Shown: positions 14,901 to 21,533 of the stretch, piece by piece
How the letters are laid out: each line of letters begins with the position of its first letter
How positions within the stretch are numbered: the stretch's first letter is position 1
DNA from: a virus
IMG/VR virus record: IMGVR_UViG_3300020182_000187
Span: 1 to 24,455 of that record
DNA length: 24,455 nucleotides
Strand: one strand, 5' to 3'
Made by a program: the position numbers and the translations under genes
The notes under the pieces: generated by a model
Databases searched by the model: none
Told to the model about the DNA's origin: nothing
What the model saw: the letters and a program-made list of their open reading frames with translations, nothing else

Positions 14901-17342
14901 GCGGGACGTAGAAGTGCTGATAGAGATGCTATTGTACCTATAGTAGGTAATCGACTACTTTTTACACAGTCTAACGATCCTTTTGTTAAAGCTACTGGTC
15001 AGTTCCTGTCTTGGGCGCAGGCGAAATCAGCACAAAGTAATTACTTAATAGAGCGTTTAGAAGACGGTGATGCAAAGCAGGCTGTTAGAATGTTAACTGG
15101 TGCTGTTGTCTACGCAGGTGTAGGCTGGCTTAAAGAGTGGTCAAAGCCTAACTACGATGAGTATAACCCGGACAACTTAGAGCCTGTTAGCGTTAAAGGT
15201 ATTCAGCGTGGTTTGGCGATATCAGGTAACTTCTTACCGTGGCAAGTAGATAAAATAGTTAATACTCTTTCAACACCTGATTATAGGCCTGTAACCAGTA
15301 ATATAGCCCCGGCACTTAATATAATTGATGATTTGTGGAGAGCAACTAAAAGGGTATCTGAAGATCCAACACGTTTAAAAAACTTACCTGTTATAAATGA
15401 GTTAACTAGCTACTACGAAAGAATGAATAGGGCTGCTGGTGGTGTAGTAAACGTGCCTCAAGCCCCTAAAGAGCCTGATCAACGTATAGATAAGATGACA
15501 GGTCTTCCTTATGATGTTCAAGCTGGTGATGCTTTTATAGATAACGAAGATCCTTTGAGGCGTCTAGGCTTTAAAGGCGGTGGTGTTGTTACAGATCCTT
15601 TGAAGCGTATGGGATTTGGTATAGGTGGAGCTGTTGTTAAGCTAGGTAAAACAGCCTTAAAATCTTTAGATGACGATGTTATTGCCCCTGTACTTACTGG
15701 GCCTTTAAAAACTACTGATGAACTTATTGAAGAAGGTAAGAAGCTATCTAACGATGTATTAAATAATCTAGACGAGGCTCTACTAGCTAACAGTGCTTCT
15801 AGAACAACGCAAAGAGCTAACACAGTAGGTACAGCCACTAAAGCATCTTCTTACTTGGATTCGTTAGGGGCTACAGGGCGGTCTTTGGATTACGGGGCAG
15901 GTAAAGGTTTAAATGCACAGACTAATAAAATAGATGATACTTTTGAGCCTTTCCCTGACGAAAGCTTTATACCTACATTTAAAAATCCTACAGAAGTACC
16001 TGAAAATACATACGGTAAAATTATAAGTACCAATGTTATTAACGTACTTCCACCAGACCTTAGAAAAGAAGCTATTATGAATATAGGTAAAGCTTTAAAA
16101 GTTGGTGGCAAGGCTCTAATACAGACATGGGATGCTGGTGCGGCTAAAAAAGGTATGGCTTCTAAAAAAGCTAAAGTAGTTACAGAAGAGCCTTTAGCTT
16201 ATACCACGTCTACTGGCTCTTATCAGAAAGGTTTTACTATAGGCGAGCTTAAAAAGTATGTTGAAGACACATTAGGAAAATCTTTTGAGGTTTCGACTGT
16301 CCCTAATAAGCAGGGTATAAGTGGTGTTTCTGTAGTAATAAGTAAAAATACAGATGATGTTGAGATGTCTTCAAGTTCTTCTGCTATTTTTGGTTTCGGT
16401 AAAAAACCGAAGGCTCCTATGGTTGAAAAGACAGCCGAAGAGGTTGTTGTAGAACCAGTTGCTCCAAGCTTTGAAAAGGTAGCAGATGATTTAGTGCTTA
16501 ACACAGAAGGTAAATCTTTAGCAGATGTCACTCGTTACGTTGGCTTTAAGGGTTTAGAGGCTGGTAAAGAAGACTATAAGATAATAGCCGATAAAGTAGC
16601 TAATCAATTAAACGCTTTAGAAAAAGAAGGCTTTTCTTTTGACTATCAAATAGCAAGACTTAAGAGTGGCTCTAGTACAGCATTAGAAAAACCAGCACCT
16701 ACGGCGTTAGTTCGCGGAGGATCAGCCGGTGTAGCTAATTTCTCTGGTGTAGATAAAAAGGTATCTGTTTTTATAAATGACATAACCCCTAGAGATTCTT
16801 TAGCTAATGGTATGAATCCACAGACAATCTTACATGAATCTGTACACGCAGCCACAATGGCTAGTATACGGGTAGGTAACTTAGCATCTCAGAAAGGGAC
16901 TAAACTACATAAAGATGTACAGGATCTATACTCTTTATTTAACTATGTGATTGGTGATTTTAATAAGAAAGCTAAAGATCCTGCTAATTTGAGTGAGTAT
17001 GAAACTAAACTTTACAGGCGTATGAATAATTCCATGGCAAATGTAGATGAGATTGTAGCTTGGGGTTTAACTAATCCTGACATGCAGAAGTATTTAGAAA
17101 CAATTAAATATGGTAATACTAATGCTTGGACGGCTTTTGTTCAAAGAATAAGAACCCTATTAGGTATGTCTGCACAGGAAGACACGGCGCTTTCTGAGTT
17201 GTTACGGGTTTCTGATGAACTTTTAAATGCAGATGTAAAGCAAGTAGCTTCTGTTGTGGAAAGCACTACTTCTCAAAGGGTCAAGAATAACGAGGGTGGT
17301 TTAGTTTTAAAATCATTAAAGAGGAAGGGTACTAATGTATAA
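11901..17342 (+). CDS. 1813-residue polyvalent-type internal virion protein with methyltransferase-like and metallopeptidase-like domains
   Basis: The largest gene in the window. Residues 1-1215 look like a podovirus internal or ejected virion protein: GGRLGVALVDPATILVPW (about 132-149), a Gly-rich hydrophobic stretch (about 188-208), LGDDDDDAMLATLVGLGVGAG (about 438-458), SSLGDLIQPIQNSG (about 846) and GQFLSWAQAKSAQSN (about 1033). A direct repeat ending in GGxVV follows at 1217-1246. Residues about 1318-1455 resemble a class I SAM-dependent methyltransferase: motif I LDYGAGKG (1329-1336), TNVINVLPP (from 1377) and ALKVGGKALIQTW. Residues about 1630-1760 resemble a zinc metallopeptidase: HESVH at 1645-1649, with E1717 in NVDEIVAWG as a likely third ligand. 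The protein ends EGGLVLKSLKRKG. No lytic transglycosylase motif is visible. Such domain mixes are described for phage 'polyvalent' proteins delivered into the host with DNA. Only a weak AGGG precedes the ATG. Confidence 0.83.
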   Translation: MENINALTEDPLKTPEDVPLTIEPIETKEKEFDTRSFLDKLYADAAESVAVAKAVAVEETPTDRQIAYGIAQETTLIGNALRYGQALVDSYTYDASFADALKVGEYERQTGIAKEFPEYKYLTEEEESMTMLGGRLGVALVDPATILVPWIKIAKAGKVSSVAINASIAAVDSATRDKLIHGEVNLVNLGASTVLGGLGGLASAAIYGKKGADSLAEIAEDTEAIARVPVVSDEITPTILTESEVVTIAESAQNLFTHSDIIKLIPEVSATGTNLTLRAEPINQMKAILTDMRALLKAADRKKIISSLQKEEYKKLEILTDPTSKLAKSSEEKLLTEADTLAARLKILREAPKRPTPSYKNDIKIQIKALEDKIEEATTKLYSNHIDKATASADMAVDIAEDLAAKGKLTDNILAGLISEATRPLIGGVGGFATGATLGDDDDDAMLATLVGLGVGAGVLSKRLNKLKITGFDLENVKMTVAETGRNSLLATTKILSAGTTATKLDAYGGWAKIIGNLLLQKPGAATNAVETTYASDVSKYMNKVVNVFGDSYNNKSVKEVVTAVTRGWVSADSLTVGYKGINNGLKKGLTAEDIDEVRRIAPAITAEQNILKQSMRDAGINFSDIDNYGMAQLWNFKNIMKGGIDKFQEDAVQAFTIQDQNRVAAGVLKTMTSPKALEEKAIDFVNKIRGIKTKADEDSVVHRGVFNKDGSFIPLTDHFERKRVITDVEATSFMAQKGWLTLDPIEISAKYADKSIKVRNFANVFGAKGELITRAFSDIEKTLGGKGKTGAEIAFKKKYEDQLRSSLNAFWGVHGSADKYGKLGSVIGATFTTLANVTYLPRVVVSSLGDLIQPIQNSGVFNAIKSSKSIVPGVKSFASRAGFQYDKSWERELQAVQTQGADPLSTIHNNLATINKRFFQAVLLSTLTKAARTFAYDAGIYRTFDIAKKIEKSKGRISKSLQTEMNGLGIDKDQLSVISKFKNAEEAFSDENANVFLDMAGRRSADRDAIVPIVGNRLLFTQSNDPFVKATGQFLSWAQAKSAQSNYLIERLEDGDAKQAVRMLTGAVVYAGVGWLKEWSKPNYDEYNPDNLEPVSVKGIQRGLAISGNFLPWQVDKIVNTLSTPDYRPVTSNIAPALNIIDDLWRATKRVSEDPTRLKNLPVINELTSYYERMNRAAGGVVNVPQAPKEPDQRIDKMTGLPYDVQAGDAFIDNEDPLRRLGFKGGGVVTDPLKRMGFGIGGAVVKLGKTALKSLDDDVIAPVLTGPLKTTDELIEEGKKLSNDVLNNLDEALLANSASRTTQRANTVGTATKASSYLDSLGATGRSLDYGAGKGLNAQTNKIDDTFEPFPDESFIPTFKNPTEVPENTYGKIISTNVINVLPPDLRKEAIMNIGKALKVGGKALIQTWDAGAAKKGMASKKAKVVTEEPLAYTTSTGSYQKGFTIGELKKYVEDTLGKSFEVSTVPNKQGISGVSVVISKNTDDVEMSSSSSAIFGFGKKPKAPMVEKTAEEVVVEPVAPSFEKVADDLVLNTEGKSLADVTRYVGFKGLEAGKEDYKIIADKVANQLNALEKEGFSFDYQIARLKSGSSTALEKPAPTALVRGGSAGVANFSGVDKKVSVFINDITPRDSLANGMNPQTILHESVHAATMASIRVGNLASQKGTKLHKDVQDLYSLFNYVIGDFNKKAKDPANLSEYETKLYRRMNNSMANVDEIVAWGLTNPDMQKYLETIKYGNTNAWTAFVQRIRTLLGMSAQEDTALSELLRVSDELLNADVKQVASVVESTTSQRVKNNEGGLVLKSLKRKGTNV
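15549..15638 (+). repeat. 45-base direct repeat at the domain junction of the giant virion protein
   Basis: Two adjacent 45-base units both start GATCCTTTGA and end in GTTGTT. They encode DPLRRLGFKGGGVVT and DPLKRMGFGIGGAVVK (residues 1217-1246). They separate the long helical part from the methyltransferase-like domain. The end of the whole protein (EGGLVLKSLKRKG) carries a similar Gly-Gly-hydrophobic-basic tail. Confidence 0.75.
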
Positions 17343-17706
17343 GTATTTTACTGCCGAAGAACTAGCCTGTCAACACTGTGGCGAAGAGGGCATGAACAAA
17401 GACTTCATGTCTAAGATAGAGTTTTTACGTGAAGCTTTGGGCTTTCCTTTTGTTGTTACCTCTGCTTATCGCTGTAAAGATCATCCTATTGAAGCAAAGA
17501 AAACAGCAGGGCCGGGTGCTCATTCATCAGGAAGGGCAATAGATATTGCTGTCAGAGGGGAACAGGCTCACAAGCTTCTTAAGAAAGCTTTTAGCATGGG
17601 TATAGGCGGTATAGGTGTTAATCAAAAAGGATCTAGTCGCTTCATACACCTAGATGATCTTGATAAGACTGATAATCATACACGCCCTTGGGTATGGAGC
17701 TACTAA
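17335..17706 (+). CDS. M15-family peptidoglycan endopeptidase (endolysin)
   Basis: This 123-residue protein matches the compact peptidase M15 (VanY / L-alanyl-D-glutamate-type) endolysins of phages. It would cut peptide links in peptidoglycan for host lysis. Visible signatures are FTAEELACQHCGEEGM near the start, TSAYRCKDHP (42-51), GAHSSGRAIDI (61-71) giving ligands H63 and D70, GIGGIGV, and RFIHLDD with H105 as the third zinc ligand. The length is normal for single-domain phage enzymes, with no cell-wall binding domain and no signal peptide, so it needs a holin. The start at 17335 overlaps the end of the giant virion gene by 8 bases and is preceded by GAGGAAGGG. The next gene is a 3TM-type holin. 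Confidence 0.9.
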   Translation: MYKYFTAEELACQHCGEEGMNKDFMSKIEFLREALGFPFVVTSAYRCKDHPIEAKKTAGPGAHSSGRAIDIAVRGEQAHKLLKKAFSMGIGGIGVNQKGSSRFIHLDDLDKTDNHTRPWVWSY

Positions 17707-17707
17707 T

Positions 17708-18100
17708 ATGGCTCTCTTAAACTCTCTCATAGGGCCAGTAACAGGCTTATTAGATAAGTTCATTGAGGATAAGGATCAGAAGAGTGCTTTGGCGCATGAA
17801 ATTGCAACAATGTCACAGAAATATGCGCAGGAAAGTGCATTGGCTCAGATAGCAGTGAATAAGATTGAGGCTGCTAGTCCTTCTTTGTTTACATCTGGCT
17901 GGCGGCCTGCTATGGGGTGGGTATGCGTATTGGGTATGGCAGGTAACTTTCTTGTTATACCTTTTGCAAACTTTATAATAACTCTATCAATGGAGATTCC
18001 TATCACAGTACCTTTGATACCTTTAGATACAATGATGCCTGTACTACTAGGGATGCTTGGTCTTGGTGGTCTTAGGACATTTGAAAAGACAAGGAAATAG
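17708..18100 (+). CDS. 3TM-type (GTA-like) holin
   Basis: This 130-residue protein resembles the 3TM holin family found beside lysis enzymes in alphaproteobacterial phages and gene transfer agents. Residues 1-55 are an amphipathic cytoplasmic part (LNSLIGPVTGLLDKFIEDKD, IATMSQKYAQ). The family hallmark SLFTSGWRPAMGWVCV lies at 59-74. Hydrophobic segments are at about 67-94 and 105-122, and the tail is basic (RTFEKTRK). It would form the membrane lesion that lets the M15 enzyme reach the cell wall. I chose the ATG at 17708, preceded by GGAG and one base after the endopeptidase stop. An upstream in-frame ATG at 17654 lies within the endopeptidase gene and would add residues foreign to the family. 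Confidence 0.85.
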   Translation: MALLNSLIGPVTGLLDKFIEDKDQKSALAHEIATMSQKYAQESALAQIAVNKIEAASPSLFTSGWRPAMGWVCVLGMAGNFLVIPFANFIITLSMEIPITVPLIPLDTMMPVLLGMLGLGGLRTFEKTRK

Positions 18101-18101
18101 A

Positions 18102-18260
18102 ATGACAGCTTTGGAGTTTATTAACACTGCTTGGCCTGTGGCTGTAGGGTTTGTAACACTGGTCATTGTACTTGCTAAAATGCACAACGATATAGAGACA
18201 CTGAAAGAAAAGGTTCGTGTTATCTTTGAACTATGGAACAAACGAGGAGATGATAAATAA
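18102..18260 (+). CDS. 52-residue membrane protein of the lysis cassette
   Basis: The protein begins MTALEFINTAW, has one hydrophobic helix (about residues 10-26, AWPVAVGFVTLVIVLAK), and then a charged coiled-coil-like tail (DIETLKEKVRVIFELWNKR). The layout, an N-terminal anchor with a soluble helix, resembles a very short Rz/i-spanin or a regulator of the holin, but it is shorter than usual spanins and no partner lipoprotein is visible. The start at 18102, one base after the holin stop and preceded by AAGGAAA, is preferred over an in-frame ATG at 18057 that lies inside the holin gene. It ends TAATG, sharing one base with the next start. Confidence 0.7.
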   Translation: MTALEFINTAWPVAVGFVTLVIVLAKMHNDIETLKEKVRVIFELWNKRGDDK

Positions 18261-18544
18261 TGAAGAAAGATCCCAGACTTGATAGGGCAGGTGTGAGTGG
18301 TTTTAACAAACCTAAGAGAACTCCAGACCATCCTAAGAAGAGCCACGTAGTTGTAGCTAAGGAAGGCGATAAGGTTAAGACCATACGCTTCGGAGAACAA
18401 GGCGCATCAACAGCAGGTAAACCTAAAGCAGGTGAGTCTGAGGCGATGAAGAAGAAGAGAGCATCTTTTAAAGCTCGTCACGGTGAGAATATTAAGAAGG
18501 GTAAGATGTCAGCAGCTTACTGGGCTGATAGGGAGAAGTGGTAA
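18260..18544 (+). CDS. Basic DUF6321-like protein, function unknown
   Basis: This 94-residue, very Lys/Arg-rich protein has the conserved look of a family I recall as DUF6321, found in marine phages and some bacteria: KSHVVVAKEGDKVKTIRFGE, then GASTAGKPKAGESEAMKKKR, FKARHGENIKKGKMSAAYWA and a final W. Its charge and the regular R/K/H pattern would suit nucleic acid or DNA-packaging contacts, but no function is established to my knowledge. It is translationally coupled to the small membrane protein upstream (TAATG at 18258-18262, with GAGGAG before it) and is the last clear gene of the rightward arm. Confidence 0.78.
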   Translation: MKKDPRLDRAGVSGFNKPKRTPDHPKKSHVVVAKEGDKVKTIRFGEQGASTAGKPKAGESEAMKKKRASFKARHGENIKKGKMSAAYWADREKW

Positions 18545-18584
18545 TGCGAGTCCCAAGCTATCTCGCTTTATGGGGCAGTCCTTA

Positions 18585-18806
18585 TTACTTAACTGCTTTT
18601 AAATCTACACGTTGTGACTTACTAATCTTCTCCGACAATTCTATTATATATGAAGAATGATTCTCCATTAATTTTAGAATTGTAGGTAGAGTAGCTTTCT
18701 CTGCTTGTGCATTTGATAGATACCCTATTGCGTCTACGTTTAATCTTAACACAGTAACAATAGGTAGTTCTATATTCTGAGTTACGTATATATCTTCTGT
18801 TATCAT
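18585..18806 (-). CDS. 73-residue protein, function unknown
   Basis: The last gene of the leftward arm. It encodes MITEDIYVTQNIELPIVTVL, then LSNAQAEKATLPTILKLMENH, then IIELSEKISKSQRVDLKAV. I recognise no domain; the second half looks helical and amphipathic. It is accepted as real because its ATG overlaps the stop of the upstream gene by four bases (ATGA), the junction type seen elsewhere in this operon. Its stop at 18585 lies about 40 bases from the end of the converging rightward genes. Confidence 0.6.
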   Translation of the reverse strand: MITEDIYVTQNIELPIVTVLRLNVDAIGYLSNAQAEKATLPTILKLMENHSSYIIELSEKISKSQRVDLKAVK

Positions 18807-19015
18807 TGTAAGGCCGCCAGTTCGTTTTCAAGATAGTTATGGAGTTTAGTAAATTTGATGCGACTCTCTCTTACAATCTTCCTGATGAGAAACGCATCTT
18901 CGTCCTTGAATATACTACTTATTTCATCGTAAGGCAACCCAGAAATTTCTGTTACTAGGTTGCCTCTCGAATCAATTAGTATTCTAAATGATGCTAGATT
19001 AGCTTCAGATTTCAC
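18803..19015 (-). CDS. 70-residue protein downstream of the ribonucleotide reductase, function unknown
   Basis: The protein begins (M)KSEANLASFRILIDSRGNLV and continues GLPYDEISSIFKDEDAFLIR and IVRESRIKFTKLHNYLENEL. No family is recognised; the C-terminal half is helical and charged. I prefer the GTG at 19015, which overlaps the end of the reductase gene by 11 bases and has GGCGG a few bases upstream. A TTG at 19036 would give 77 residues with a hydrophobic start and a 32-base overlap. The gene is coupled to the next one by ATGA. Because it trails the reductase it might modulate it, but nothing in the sequence shows that. Confidence 0.6.
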   Translation of the reverse strand: MKSEANLASFRILIDSRGNLVTEISGLPYDEISSIFKDEDAFLIRKIVRESRIKFTKLHNYLENELAALQ

Positions 19016-20936
19016 ACATACCGCCAACACAAGCAAGCTCTTGGCTGCCTGTAGTCATGTCCTCAAACTCGAAAGCTGATAAAGCTTCCCAATCAAACTC
19101 AGGCATAGTCTTTAATACCTCAGAATATTTAGCTTCAGTACATTCAGTATAAGGAGCTTGGTCATAAGTATGATCACTATATGGTAGCAGGCTGATGCCA
19201 CTCATCATATCAAAATTCTTCCACATCCAGCTACATATATCAAAGAACTCATCGTCTTTATAATAAACTGTGATAGAAGGTTTATGTTCACACCAGCTGT
19301 CTTGGTAAATCTTCCAAAGCTTTAGTTGTTCTAAGGCACCCATGTCTGTAGTGTATATAGCGCCTTTAGGGGACTTTACAGGGAAGCTAAAGACAAGAGT
19401 AGTACCATGATATAGGTCTTGTTCAGTAGGCTTTAGATGGCTCCTATCGCCGTCTACAGAAGGCTTACGAGTTACCTTAGTAGAGTCTACTTCACAAGGG
19501 AAACCAGCCTGTAGCATGTACTGAGCCATAGGATCTTTAGAATCTGCACGTACTGTCCTGATATAATAAGGACTGAAACGAGGATGAATACCACTAGCAC
19601 TGTTAACAAGCTGTGAAACAGTACCGGAGGGTTTAACACAAGTAATAGCAGCAGCTTGATTAATACCTAATCGTTTAGCCCACTTCTTATTAGTCTCAAC
19701 AGCTACTTCACGTAGAGTACTAAGCACCACATCAAGATCTTTACCTGAGTTAGTGATCTTAGCATCCATAATACCAGTGAGACTAACACCTAGCAGGGCT
19801 TCTTCCTCAGTATTCTTCTTCCAGATAGTCCGAAGATAACGGAAGTCAGTCAGTGTAGCTTGTAAAGTTCCTAGAATAGCTGCAATGCGTACCTTCTCTT
19901 TTAAACTATCTAAGGTATCATCTGCACGTACAACTACTTCTGAAAGATTACAGAACTGATTAGGTCTGAGAATGATTTCACTACAGGGGTTAGTACCAAA
20001 GTCATAGTCAGCTTCACGGCGACCGTTACGAGCTGCAATCTTCTGTGCTGCTACCCGGCTAAAGACTCCACGCTCACCAGACTTAGAGTCATACAAGGCT
20101 TTCATCTCATCCATAAAGAAATTAAATTCAGGCTTCTCAGTATAACAAGCACTGTTATTAGCTAAGGCTCTTTGACCTTGTTCTTCCCACCACTGACCAC
20201 TCTTAGCGTTACGTAAGCGACCATCAGAAGGGTTAGACAAGCTGATCAAAGCACTACGCCTTACACCACCTACAACAATAACCTCTGCAATCTTACAACA
20301 CAGGTCATGGCACTCAAGGCTATTAAGCTTACGACCTGCTGCCCTTTTAAAGATCTCAACAGTATATTGAAACAGATCTACTAAAGGCTGTGGGCCACTT
20401 GCACGACCTCCAAAGGTCTTAAGACGTTCTCCTGCTGCTCTGACCTTAGTAACATCCCAGCTTGGAACTTCACCAGCATAGAGCATAGCAATAAGCTGAC
20501 GCATAGCCTTAGCCCAGCCAATCTTACTGTCTGCTACATCAATAGTAGTATCAGTAGTATGAAGCTTCTCTGCAATCTCAGGAAGCTTAGCAATATACTG
20601 ACGCTCTACGGAGAACCCTACACCTGTACCACACATAAGGATGTACATAAGCTCATCGAATGCTTTAGGGTGATCAATAGGCAGGTAGGAGCAGTTGAAA
20701 CCTGCTACGTTGTCCCTGTCTAATGCTGGCCCTGCTGTCATAACACAACGCATAGAAGGCATTACTTCTAGATTAACAATAGCGTCTGTGATCTTCTGCT
20801 TTTCTTCGTTACCAATCTTGTTGCCCCAGTAGGCTACATAACGCTGGGCTGTTTCTTCCCATGTCTCACGCCTACTCTTATCATCTTGCCAACGAGCATA
20901 CCTGCTGGCAGCTATAAACTTACTGTAGTTATCCAT
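19005..20936 (-). CDS. nrdJ: Adenosylcobalamin-dependent (class II, monomeric) ribonucleoside-triphosphate reductase
   Basis: It reduces ribonucleoside triphosphates to dNTPs with a cobalamin-derived radical, supplying phage replication. The 643 residues carry the full active-site set of the monomeric Lactobacillus leichmannii-type enzyme: C82 (FNCSYLP) and C329 (QFCNLSEV) as the reducing pair, N316-P-C318-S-E320 with the radical-bearing Cys and the catalytic Glu, and a C-terminal C636-x4-C641 pair (CVGGMC) that re-reduces the active site. The spacings match that enzyme (C408, E410, C419; C731, C736). GTGVGFS, VKPSGTVSQL and GGVRRSAL are other hallmarks. It is about 100 residues shorter than the 739-residue lactobacillar enzyme; no intein is seen. 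The start overlaps the MazG stop (TAATG) with GGAG upstream. Class II reductases are common in marine phages and work with or without oxygen. Confidence 0.93.
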   Translation of the reverse strand: MDNYSKFIAASRYARWQDDKSRRETWEETAQRYVAYWGNKIGNEEKQKITDAIVNLEVMPSMRCVMTAGPALDRDNVAGFNCSYLPIDHPKAFDELMYILMCGTGVGFSVERQYIAKLPEIAEKLHTTDTTIDVADSKIGWAKAMRQLIAMLYAGEVPSWDVTKVRAAGERLKTFGGRASGPQPLVDLFQYTVEIFKRAAGRKLNSLECHDLCCKIAEVIVVGGVRRSALISLSNPSDGRLRNAKSGQWWEEQGQRALANNSACYTEKPEFNFFMDEMKALYDSKSGERGVFSRVAAQKIAARNGRREADYDFGTNPCSEIILRPNQFCNLSEVVVRADDTLDSLKEKVRIAAILGTLQATLTDFRYLRTIWKKNTEEEALLGVSLTGIMDAKITNSGKDLDVVLSTLREVAVETNKKWAKRLGINQAAAITCVKPSGTVSQLVNSASGIHPRFSPYYIRTVRADSKDPMAQYMLQAGFPCEVDSTKVTRKPSVDGDRSHLKPTEQDLYHGTTLVFSFPVKSPKGAIYTTDMGALEQLKLWKIYQDSWCEHKPSITVYYKDDEFFDICSWMWKNFDMMSGISLLPYSDHTYDQAPYTECTEAKYSEVLKTMPEFDWEALSAFEFEDMTTGSQELACVGGMCEI

Positions 20937-21247
20937 TATCGTTTGTCTCCGTCACCTCTGATGGTGCCTCTCTCAAGGCGACCTGTTAATTTTTCTATAT
21001 TATATACTGCAACTTCTTCTAGTTCAATACTGTTTTTCTTTAAAAGCACTGCAAGATTCCATAGTACATCACCTGCTTCAGCAATAACATCTTCTCTTAC
21101 AATAGTTTTAACATCGCCACGTAGTAAAGGCTTTACAAAGATATCAACAAGCTCTGCTGTCTCTACCATAAGACTTGCATAAGGATAAAAAACATTATCA
21201 TAACTTGCAAATGTTTCTGCCTTATCTTGATATTCATTGAAATTCAT
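20936..21247 (-). CDS. mazG: MazG-like nucleotide pyrophosphohydrolase
   Basis: This 103-residue protein fits the single-domain MazG family, which hydrolyses NTPs or dNTPs to monophosphates with Mg2+. The metal-binding motif is present as E29-x2-E32 (VETAELVD) and E57-x2-D60 (IAEAGDVLW), with the 24-residue gap normal for this fold. It begins FNEYQDKAETFASYDN. The short length excludes the tandem-domain bacterial MazG. I chose the ATG at 21247, which has GAGAGG upstream; a longer frame from 21289 would run further into the neighbouring gene. It overlaps the upstream membrane-protein gene by 14 bases and the reductase by one base. Next to a reductase it probably works in nucleotide pool shaping; in cyanophages a role in host (p)ppGpp control was proposed and later disputed. 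Confidence 0.85.
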   Translation of the reverse strand: MNFNEYQDKAETFASYDNVFYPYASLMVETAELVDIFVKPLLRGDVKTIVREDVIAEAGDVLWNLAVLLKKNSIELEEVAVYNIEKLTGRLERGTIRGDGDKR

Positions 21248-21533
21248 TTTTAAAAATCCTCTCATATTTAGCTTTAAGAAAGTCTTCATTCTTTTCTCTG
21301 TACTCTAGAAAAGTAATTAGCCCTTCCCCTTCTTCTGATCTCTCTGTACAGTTAAGAACGTACATAGTCCAGCAGTAATTTTTAAACTCTTCTTTATCCA
21401 TAGGTTTATCTCTCAAGTATCTAAAAACCACAACATTTAAAAACATGACTATAAGCATAGGTGCTGCTATTAATGCAGCTATTCCTAACACAACACCATT
21501 AAGATAGCTAAGAAGCTTATACAAGATTTTCAT
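21234..21533 (-). CDS. 99-residue membrane protein, function unknown
   Basis: Residues about 13-38 form one long or two short membrane helices (GVVLGIAALIAAPMLIVMFL and onward). A cytoplasmic, charged tail follows with two Cys (NYCWTMYVLNCTE) and a Lys/Glu-rich helix (YREKNEDFLKAKYERIF). No family is recognised. Its ATG overlaps the stop of the 49-residue gene upstream (ATGA), and its 3' end overlaps the start of mazG. A membrane protein within a nucleotide-metabolism operon is unexpected; superinfection exclusion or host membrane modification are possible roles but are guesses. Confidence 0.7.
   Translation of the reverse strand: MKILYKLLSYLNGVVLGIAALIAAPMLIVMFLNVVVFRYLRDKPMDKEEFKNYCWTMYVLNCTERSEEGEGLITFLEYREKNEDFLKAKYERIFKNEFQ

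Noticed and set aside
11901-17342. Lytic transglycosylase domain of the T7 gp16 type in the giant virion protein
   Set aside because: I looked for the SLT-like Glu-Ser and Gly-rich motifs near the N-terminus and elsewhere and could not see them.
17654-17707. Upstream ATG that would lengthen the holin by 18 residues
   Set aside because: It lies inside the endopeptidase gene; the ATG at 17708 has GGAG upstream and matches the family start.
18546-18569. Hairpin GCGAG/CTCGC followed by TTTA as a terminator
   Set aside because: Five base pairs with an 11-base loop and no real T-run are too weak to call.
18544-18660. 38-residue plus-strand frame after the DUF6321-like gene
   Set aside because: Only the TAATG junction supports it; it overlaps the 3' end of a minus-strand gene and has no recognisable content, so it is kept as an observation and not as a gene.
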